In this document: positions 1 through 6,319 of the stretch, piece by piece | How the letters are laid out: each line of letters opens with the position of its first letter | Position numbering within the stretch: position 1 is the stretch's first letter | NCBI GenBank assembly: GCA_900759435.1 | Contig: CAAEVD010000010.1 | Coordinates: forward strand, 1 to 6,319 | DNA: 6,319 nucleotides | Source of the DNA: an uncultured Collinsella sp. | Lineage (GTDB): Bacteria > Actinomycetota > Coriobacteriia > Coriobacteriales > Coriobacteriaceae | Direction: 5' to 3' | Notes under the pieces: generated by a model | The model's input: only the letters and a program-made list of their open reading frames with translations | Database searches by the model: none | Told to the model about the DNA's origin: nothing | Position numbers and translations under genes: made by a program

Positions 1-2021
<2,021 letters not shown>

Positions 2022-2022
<1 letters not shown>

Positions 2023-3170
2023 TGGTCGAGGCTTTAGAGGTAACGCCCGCCGAGCTCGACGCGTTTGCGGACCGGCTCGGCGAGGTCGAGTCGTATCTTC
2101 ATTTGGACGAGAAGCGCACGCGCGTGACCGAGCTCGAGGCCAAAAGCGTGGCCCCTGGCTTTTGGGATGATGCCGACGCCGCTCGCGCCACCATGGAGGA
2201 GATCGCTCGCGCCAAGGAAGATATCGCTGCCGTGGATACCGCGCGCGGCGAGCTATCTGACGCCCGTGCGGCGCTGGAGCTTGCCGAGGAGATGGGCGAC
2301 GACCCCGATGCCGCCGCATTGCGCGAGGAGGCTGCCGCTACGGCAAAACGCCTGGCCCGCGCAATCGACGATCTCGAGCTTTCGAGCTGGTTTACCGGTG
2401 AGTTCGATCACGGCGACGCGATTGTGACCATCAAGCCCGGACAGGGTGGCCTGGAGGCGCAGGACTGGACCTTCATGCTCTTTAAGATGTACATGAAGTA
2501 CTGCCAGCGTCGCGGCTGGAAGGTCACCATTAACGACTGCCCCGCGGCTGAGGTCATCGGCATCGACCGTGCGACCTTTACCGTCGAGGGCAAGGACGCG
2601 TTTGGCATGCTGCGTGCCGAGGCCGGTGTGCACCGCTTGGTGCGCATTAGCCCCACCGACGACAAGAAGCGCCGCCAGACCACTTTTGCCGGCGTCGAGG
2701 TCATCCCCGTGCTGCCTGACGATATCGACATCGAGATCAGTCCCGACGATATCCGCGTGGACGTGTATCACGCGAGCGGCCCGGGCGGCCAGGGCGTCAA
2801 CACCACCGACTCCGCCGTACGCGTGACGCATTTTCCCAGCGGCATCGTTGTCACTTGCCAAAACGAGCGCAGCCAGATTCAGAACAAGGCCGCGTGCATG
2901 CAGATTCTCAAGGCCCGTCTGTACGAGATCGAGCTTGAGAAGCGCGCCGAGGCGCTCGACGAGATTCGTGGACCCAAGACCACGATCGGGTTTGGTAACC
3001 AGATTCGCAGCTACGTGCTCTACCCGTATCAGATGGTCAAGGACCTGCGTACGGGCGTGGAGACCAGCAACGTCGAGGCCGTTCTCGACGATGGCGATCT
3101 GGATCCGTTTGTGATCGGCTACCATCGCTGGGCAACCGGCAACGCCGATGCGGAAGGCTCGGACGCCTAG
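2022..3170 (+). CDS. prfB: Peptide chain release factor 2 (RF2), 382 aa, no programmed frameshift, variant SPT recognition motif
   Basis: RF2 reads stop codons (UGA and UAA in the known family) in the ribosomal A site and triggers peptidyl-tRNA hydrolysis. Domain 1 is an acidic helical region (about 1-130). The recognition domain follows, with the GGxE glutamate at 145 and GVHRLVRI leading into the tripeptide at 210-212. The catalytic GGQ is at 255-257 in SGPGGQGVN, with Ala at 251 (Thr246 in E. coli K-12). KDLRTGVETSN is near the C-terminus. The tripeptide is Ser-Pro-Thr, not the usual Ser-Pro-Phe. The RF2-type Val three residues before it (207) and the Thr ten after its Ser (220) are kept. 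I chose the ATG at 2022: it aligns with the usual RF2 N-terminus and has AGGAA at 2011-2015, six bases upstream. An in-frame ATG at 1968 lies inside the secA zinc-motif codons and would add 18 unrelated residues. The ORF is continuous, without the in-frame UGA used for autoregulation in many bacteria. The stop is TAG. Confidence 0.97.
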
Positions 3171-3234
3171 GCACATGGTTGGCTCCGGGTCGATGCAAAC
3201 ACTTCGCAGGGGTGGTATTTGCTCGATGAATCGG

Positions 3235-3240
3235 TAGAAT
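3235..3240 (+). promoter_or_regulatory. Possible -10 element (TAGAAT) before the yitT-family gene
   Basis: TAGAAT matches five of six positions of the sigma-70 -10 consensus. No convincing -35 lies 16-18 bases upstream; the hexamer at 17-base spacing is GTGGTA. A start from here would fall near 3247, just before the hairpin at 3260-3288. GAATCG occurs twice around it (3228-3233 and 3237-3242). This is only a weak candidate, offered because the gene must be transcribed from somewhere upstream of the terminator. Confidence 0.25.
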
Positions 3241-3259
3241 CGAATACAGCAAGAAGTTC

Positions 3260-3288
3260 AAAGCGCACTCGTTTGGGTGCGCTTTTTT
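3260..3288 (+). terminator. Intrinsic terminator between prfB and the yitT-family gene
   Basis: AGCGCACTC (3262-3270) pairs with GGGTGCGCT (3275-3283) in nine base pairs, one of them a T-G wobble, around a GTTT loop. It is followed directly by six T (3283-3288). Upstream A residues at 3260-3261 can extend the stem into the T tract. It most likely ends the secA-prfB transcript. It stops only 12 bases before the next start codon, so it also lies in the leader of any upstream-initiated transcript of the next gene. Confidence 0.88.
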
Positions 3289-3300
3289 GAGGGAGGTAGC

Positions 3301-4191
3301 ATGGCATATCGTCTGGACATCAAGCGCATTCTTTCGCTGAACTTCTTTCACGATCTGCCCAAGATTATGCTGGGCTGCGCTCTGGCCGCTATCGCGACGG
3401 ACCTGTTTTTGATCCCCAATGGCCTTGCCGCCGGCGGCGTTACGGGTCTCGCCACGATTATTCAGGCGGTCGGCGCCTCGTATGGCATATCGCTTCCCGT
3501 CGGTATCCAGACCATCGTGATGAATGCCTTGCTGCTGCTGGTCGTTATGCGCGAGGGTGGCATGTTCTACGTGGTCCAGACGGCGACGGGCTTTGTGCTG
3601 CTGGGCTTCTTCACCGACCTGTTTGCTCCGTTTGTGGCGCCGCTGGCACATGCCGACCTGATGCTGCCCGCTATGTGGGGAGGCATTATCACGGGCATCG
3701 GCTACGGCATGGTGCTGCGCGCCGGTGCCAACACCGGCGGCTCCGACACGATCGGCCAGATCATCTCGCGCAATACGTCCCTACCGGTGGGCTCCACCGT
3801 CATGGCGATCGACGTTGCCGTATGCGCGCTTTCGGCCCCGGTCTTCTCGGTCGAAAACGCGCTGTATGCAGGCCTTTCAATGGTCATTAGCGGCTACGTG
3901 ATCGATGCCGTGGTCGACGGCGGTAACAGGCGCCGTATGGTACTCATCATCTCGGACAAGTTTCCCGATATCGCGGCCGACATCATGTATGGCCTGGGTC
4001 GCGGCTGCACCAAGTTTAAGGCGACCGGCATGTACTCGGGTGCCGAGAAGCCGGTGATCATGGTAATCGTGAGTCGTCGCGAGCTCAACACGCTCAAAAC
4101 CATTGTGCGTGAGCGCGACCCGCGTGCTATTGTGACGGTCGCCGACGTTACGGAGACCTTCGGTGAGGGCTTCAAGGACATTAACGCGTAG
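3301..4191 (+). CDS. YitT-family membrane protein (DUF161 + DUF2179), 296 aa
   Basis: This is an integral membrane protein of the widespread bacterial YitT family, whose biochemical function is not established. The N-terminal part has about six hydrophobic segments, roughly at residues 18-38, 43-60, 67-84, 89-113, 121-140 and 164-205 (the last probably two helices). Family-typical glycine-rich motifs are NGLAAGGVTG (40-49) and GANTGGSDTIGQ (142-153). After the positively charged NRRR (209-212) comes a soluble, presumably cytoplasmic DUF2179 domain (about 211-291) with a GRGCTKFKATGMYSG segment and the usual end near VTVADVTETFGEGF. The length is normal for the family. I chose the ATG at 3301, preceded by GGGAGGT (3291-3297), a strong but closely spaced ribosome binding site. 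An in-frame GTG at 3277 lies inside the terminator hairpin and would add eight non-family residues. It is flanked by a terminator and a probable new promoter, so it is probably monocistronic. The stop is TAG. Confidence 0.93.
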   Translation: MAYRLDIKRILSLNFFHDLPKIMLGCALAAIATDLFLIPNGLAAGGVTGLATIIQAVGASYGISLPVGIQTIVMNALLLLVVMREGGMFYVVQTATGFVLLGFFTDLFAPFVAPLAHADLMLPAMWGGIITGIGYGMVLRAGANTGGSDTIGQIISRNTSLPVGSTVMAIDVAVCALSAPVFSVENALYAGLSMVISGYVIDAVVDGGNRRRMVLIISDKFPDIAADIMYGLGRGCTKFKATGMYSGAEKPVIMVIVSRRELNTLKTIVRERDPRAIVTVADVTETFGEGFKDINA

Positions 4192-4398
4192 GGCCGACTG
4201 CGTTCCATCCAAAAGACGTTCACATTGGTAAACCGTTTCATCAGCGGTTCTGCCTGCTAAATTGCTCAAATAATGATAAATACTCTGGTAAAGCTTCCAG
4301 TTTCCAGCATAATGAATGGCGTACGTGCATCGCGGCTGGGTTGGGACGACCTTCTGTGCCGTGCGCATCTTGTCTAAAGAGGATGAAAGGAAGGCACA
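4192..4398. other. Intergenic region upstream of the transketolase genes
   Basis: These 207 bases hold no credible gene and no good terminator for the gene before it. The part at about 4255-4315 is clearly AT-rich against the high-GC surroundings and probably carries the tkt promoter. A 5-bp dyad AACCG/CGGTT (4231-4235 and 4245-4249) precedes it. TGGTAAA occurs at 4226-4232 and 4286-4292, exactly 60 bases apart. TTCCAG is directly repeated at 4295-4300 and 4302-4307. The section at 4331-4363 can fold: CGCGGC (4331-4336) pairs with GCCGTG (4358-4363), and inside it GGTTG (4339-4343) pairs with CGACC (4347-4351). I do not recognise a known riboswitch class. Confidence 0.6.
4285..4313 (+). promoter_or_regulatory. 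Candidate sigma-70 promoter for the transketolase operon
   Basis: CATAAT (4308-4313) matches five of six -10 positions. At a 17-base spacing lies CTGGTA (4285-4290), a poor -35 with three of six matches. Transcription would begin near 4320 and give a leader of about 79 bases. Other AT-rich hexamers nearby are alternatives: TAAATT at 4258-4263 preceded by TGC, and TAAATA at 4277-4282 preceded by TGA, both extended -10 like. The region is likelier than the exact hexamers. Confidence 0.4.
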
Positions 4399-4401
4399 AT
4401 G
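4386..4401 (+). promoter_or_regulatory. Ribosome binding site of the transketolase N-subunit
   Basis: The purine-rich AAAGGAAGG (4386-4394) precedes the ATG at 4399. With AAAGGA taken as the core, the spacer is seven bases. It supports this start over upstream alternatives. Confidence 0.8.
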
Positions 4402-5229
4402 AGCGACGAAGAGCTCAAAAAGGTTGCCAACGAGGTAAGGAAGGGCATCGTCACCGGCGTGCACGCTGCCAAGTCCGGCCATCCGGGCGGTTCGCTCGGC
4501 GCTGCCGACATCATGACCTATCTGTACTTTGAGGAAATGAACGTCGACCCGGCCGATCCCCGCAAGGCCGACCGCGATCGTTTTGTGCTTTCCAAGGGCC
4601 ACTGCGCGCCTGGTCTGTACGCCGTGCTCGCCGAGCGCGGGTTCTTTCCCAAGGAGGATCTCGAGACGCTGCGCCACATCGGCAGCCACCTGCAGGGTCA
4701 TCCCAACATGAACGACACCCCGGGCGTCGATATGTCCACCGGCTCGCTGGGCCAGGGCATCTCCGCCGCCGTGGGCATGGCGGTTGCCGCCAAGCACTGG
4801 GGCGATTCTTATCGCACCTACGCCCTGCTGGGCGATGGCGAGAGCGAGGAGGGCCAGGTCTGGGAGGCCGCCATGTTCGCCGGCAACCAGCAGCTCGATA
4901 ACCTCTGTGTGATTGTCGACCACAACGGCTTGCAGATCGACGGCCCCGTCGAGGAGGTCAACGACCCCATGCCGCTCGCCGACAAGTTCCGCGCCTTTAA
5001 GTTCCATGTGGTGGAGCTCGCCGACGGCAACGACTTCGATCAGATCCGCGCCGCCTTTGCCGAGGCTCGCGCCACCAAGGGTCAGCCGACCGCCATTATC
5101 GCCGAGACCACGAAGGGCAAGGGCGTCTCCTTTATGGAGAACCAGGTTGGCTGGCACGGCAAGGCCCCCAACGATGAACAGTTTGAGCAGGCCATGGCAG
5201 AGCTCACGGCCGCCGGAGAGGAGCTCTAG
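4399..5229 (+). CDS. Transketolase, N-terminal (thiamine-diphosphate-binding) subunit, 276 aa
   Basis: Half of a split transketolase, the cytoplasmic enzyme that moves two-carbon ketol units between sugar phosphates (xylulose-5-P, ribose-5-P, erythrose-4-P) in the non-oxidative pentose phosphate pathway. This subunit carries the diphosphate-binding domain. The cofactor motif starts at Gly145-Asp146-Gly147 (GDGESEEGQVWEAA) and ends at Asn176 in VDHNGLQIDG; Asp146 and Asn176 are the expected magnesium ligands. Other family motifs are SGHPGGSLGAADI (26-38), LSKGHCAPGLYA (64-75), QGHP (99-102), TGSLGQG (114-120) and GWHGKAP near the end (251-257). The length is normal for split N-subunits and about two fifths of a one-piece transketolase. 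The partner gene begins one base after the TAG stop, so this is a natural split and not a frameshifted single gene. A related role in another ketose-phosphate pathway (for example an apulose-phosphate-type transketolase) cannot be excluded from sequence alone. Confidence 0.96.
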   Translation: MSDEELKKVANEVRKGIVTGVHAAKSGHPGGSLGAADIMTYLYFEEMNVDPADPRKADRDRFVLSKGHCAPGLYAVLAERGFFPKEDLETLRHIGSHLQGHPNMNDTPGVDMSTGSLGQGISAAVGMAVAAKHWGDSYRTYALLGDGESEEGQVWEAAMFAGNQQLDNLCVIVDHNGLQIDGPVEEVNDPMPLADKFRAFKFHVVELADGNDFDQIRAAFAEARATKGQPTAIIAETTKGKGVSFMENQVGWHGKAPNDEQFEQAMAELTAAGEEL

Positions 5230-5233
5230 GATG
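5219..5233 (+). promoter_or_regulatory. Ribosome binding site of the transketolase C-subunit, inside the end of the N-subunit gene
   Basis: AGGAG (5219-5223), part of GGAGAGGAG, lies in the Gly-Glu-Glu codons at the end of the N-subunit gene, seven bases before the ATG at 5231. The stop TAG (5227-5229) and this ATG are separated by one base, which favours coupled, near-equal translation of the two subunits. Confidence 0.85.
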
Positions 5234-6172
5234 GCAGACGTCAAGAAAATCGCCACGCGCGTAAGCTACGGCGAGGCCCTCGTCGAGCTCGCCAACGAGC
5301 ACGATGACTTTGTGGTCCTCGACGCCGACCTGGCCGCCGCCACGCAGACCGGCAAGTTTAAGGCCGCCTGCCCCGACCGCTTCTTCGATGTGGGCATCGC
5401 CGAGAGCAACCTGATGGGTGTTGCCGCCGGTATCGCAACCACCGGCCGCGTCGCCTTCGCGAGCAGCTTTGCCATGTTTGCCGCCGGCCGCGCCTTTGAG
5501 CAGGTCCGCAACTCCATCGGCTATCCGCACCTTAACGTTAAGATCGGTGCCACGCACGCCGGTATCTCGGTGGGCGAGGATGGCGCCACGCACCAGTGCT
5601 GCGAGGATATCGCCCTCATGCGCGTCATCCCCGGCATGACCGTGATCGTTCCTGCCGACGACGTCGAGGCCCGCGCCGTGACGCGCGCCGCCTACGAGTG
5701 CGACGGTCCGGTGTACATGCGCTTCGCTCGTTTGGCCTCGCCGGTTATCAACGACCCCGAGACCTACAAGTTCGAGTTGGGTAAGGGCATTGTCATGCGC
5801 GAGGGCGCCGATGTGACCATCATTGCCTGCGGCCTGATGGTCGGCGAGGCTCTCGAGGCCGCCGAGCAGCTCGCTGCCGAGGGCATCGACGCCGAGGTCA
5901 TCAACATGCACACCATCAAGCCCATCGATGCCGACCTGATCGTCAAGAGCGCCACCAAGACCGGTCACGTCGTGACCGTCGAGGAGCACTCTGTGATCGG
6001 TGGCCTGGGCAGCGCCGTTGCCGACGTCCTGTGCGAGCAGTGCCCGACGCCGCTCAAGAAGATCGGCGTCAACGACACCTTCGGTGAGTCTGGCCCGGGT
6101 GCCGAGCTCTTGCACAAGTATGGCCTGGACGCCGCCAACATCGTGGCGACCACCAAGGAGTTCTTGGCATAA
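5231..6172 (+). CDS. Transketolase, C-terminal (pyrimidine-binding) subunit, 313 aa
   Basis: The second half of the split transketolase, expected to pair with the preceding gene product so that thiamine diphosphate sits at the interface. Residues about 8-171 form the pyrimidine-binding domain. FDVGIAESNLMG (52-63) holds Glu58, aligned with the glutamate that activates the cofactor aminopyrimidine. Family motifs AFASSFAMFAAGRAFEQVRNS (75-95), GEDGATHQ (115-122) and VPADD (140-144) follow. Residues about 186-303 form the transketolase C-terminal domain, with VEEHSVIGGLGSAVA (250-264) and DTFGESG (282-288). The ATG at 5231 fits the domain start and has a proper ribosome binding site. The same frame is open upstream as far as a GTG at 4913, but that stretch overlaps the N-subunit gene and encodes Ser/Arg/Pro-rich shadow sequence. 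The stop is TAA, followed by a terminator about 50 bases later. Other two-subunit thiamine enzymes (pyruvate dehydrogenase E1 beta, DXS) are similar in fold, but the partner motifs fit transketolase best. Confidence 0.96.
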   Translation: MADVKKIATRVSYGEALVELANEHDDFVVLDADLAAATQTGKFKAACPDRFFDVGIAESNLMGVAAGIATTGRVAFASSFAMFAAGRAFEQVRNSIGYPHLNVKIGATHAGISVGEDGATHQCCEDIALMRVIPGMTVIVPADDVEARAVTRAAYECDGPVYMRFARLASPVINDPETYKFELGKGIVMREGADVTIIACGLMVGEALEAAEQLAAEGIDAEVINMHTIKPIDADLIVKSATKTGHVVTVEEHSVIGGLGSAVADVLCEQCPTPLKKIGVNDTFGESGPGAELLHKYGLDAANIVATTKEFLA

Positions 6173-6220
6173 GGCAAGGCGGATCTCAAGGACTGCTTCG
6201 CCAGAACTATGGAAACCCGG

Positions 6221-6257
6221 CAGGGGCGCTCTCTTGGAGAGCGCCCCTGTTTCAGTT
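6221..6257 (+). terminator. Intrinsic terminator of the transketolase operon
   Basis: A perfect 13-bp GC-rich stem (6221-6233 with 6237-6249) closes a three-base TTG loop and is followed by TTTCAGTT, a rather weak T tail. Its position 48 bases after the stop codon and its great stem stability make it the likely end of the tkt transcript. A downstream - strand gene, if any, could also use it. Confidence 0.85.
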
Positions 6258-6319
6258 GCGGTGAAATAGGGACTGATTAGACCTTTTAACTGGTAAAACA
6301 GTCCCTATTTTACCGCAAC
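6255..6319. repeat. 65-base near-perfect inverted repeat reaching the window end
   Basis: A 21-base left arm (6255-6275, starting GTTGCGGTGAAATAGGG) matches the reverse complement of the right arm (6299-6319, ending TTTTACCGCAAC) at 20 of 21 positions. The exception is G6263 opposite T6311, which would be a G-U pair in a + strand RNA. The 23-base middle is AT-rich. Within it TTTTA (6284-6288) can pair with TAAAA (6294-6298), extending the hairpin beyond an eight-base bulge. Alternatively GGTAAAA (6292-6298) pairs perfectly with TTTTACC (6308-6314) of the right arm. It could be a dispersed palindromic repeat, a miniature mobile-element remnant, a second terminator-like hairpin, or the leader of a gene beyond the window. 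I cannot tell which without neighbours or copy number. Confidence 0.8.

Noticed and set aside
3277..3300. GTG start giving the YitT-family protein eight extra residues.
   Set aside because: The GTG lies within the terminator stem and has no ribosome binding site, whereas the ATG at 3301 has GGGAGGT just upstream.
4183..4204. AACGC/GCGTT dyad at the end of the YitT-family gene as its terminator.
   Set aside because: The stem is only five pairs with a 12-base loop, and no T run follows.
4273..4377. Possible 34-codon leader peptide (ATG 4273 to TAA 4377) before transketolase, with an internal ATG at 4312.
   Set aside because: Neither ATG has a Shine-Dalgarno sequence, both lie upstream of the likely transcription start near 4320, and there is no run of regulatory codons.
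4913..5230. Upstream extension of the transketolase C-subunit frame from a GTG at 4913.
   Set aside because: It overlaps the N-subunit gene and encodes Ser/Arg/Pro-rich shadow sequence. The ATG at 5231 has a good ribosome binding site and matches the family N-terminus.
3877..5256. 459-residue open frame on the - strand, covering the yitT end, the intergenic region and the transketolase N gene.
   Set aside because: It runs antisense to two well-supported genes and the intergenic region, and has no recognisable domain. Long antisense frames are expected in codon-biased high-GC DNA. The 307-residue (2253-3176) and 303-residue (5204-6115) - strand frames are rejected for the same reason.
4399..6172. 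Transketolase as a single gene broken by a frameshift.
   Set aside because: Each half has its own start, ribosome binding site and complete domain set, and two-gene transketolases are well known in bacteria and archaea.
6255..6319. Integron attC site, considered because the arms begin GTTG and end CAAC.
   Set aside because: The ends read GTTGCGG and CCGCAAC, which do not fit the attC core GTTRRRY. The near-perfect arms also lack the paired R/L box layout with unpaired extrahelical bases.

Overview
The window looks like a core chromosomal segment of a high-GC Actinobacteriota bacterium. The best guess is a gut Coriobacteriia member of the Collinsella/Olsenella type. This rests on strongly G/C-ending codons, a SecA with the roughly 47-residue insert of actinobacterial SecA1 between the TNMAGRGTD and GTERHESRR motifs, an actinobacterial-style RF2 GGQ region (GPGGQGVNTTDSAVR), and a transketolase split into two genes. 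The lineage is inferred from sequence character, not from a search.

Layout, all genes on the + strand. (1) Positions 1-2022 hold the C-terminal three quarters of secA, cut by the window start. (2) Positions 2022-3170 hold prfB (RF2), whose ATG overlaps the secA stop by one base. (3) Positions 3171-3300 are an intergenic region ending in a strong intrinsic terminator (3260-3288) that lies only 12 bases before the next start codon. (4) Positions 3301-4191 hold a YitT-family membrane protein with a C-terminal DUF2179 domain. (5) Positions 4192-4398 are an intergenic region with an AT-rich probable promoter and a G-rich, foldable leader. (6) Positions 4399-5229 and 5231-6172 hold the N- and C-terminal subunits of a split transketolase, one base apart. 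(7) Positions 6173-6319 hold a 13-bp-stem terminator, then a separate 65-base near-perfect inverted repeat that runs to the last base of the window.

Functionally, secA-prfB is a protein-export/translation-termination pair in the same order as in Bacillus, and appears translationally coupled. The two transketolase subunits should assemble into one thiamine-diphosphate enzyme of the non-oxidative pentose phosphate pathway. The YitT protein is of unknown function and seems to be a unit of its own.

I see no new multi-gene system. Two points deserve attention. The stop-codon-recognition tripeptide of RF2 reads Ser-Pro-Thr where the family has Ser-Pro-Phe, a hybrid of the RF2 and RF1 motifs, and none of the five stop codons in the window is TGA. 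The terminal 65-base inverted repeat could be a dispersed repeat or an RNA structure with two competing folds.
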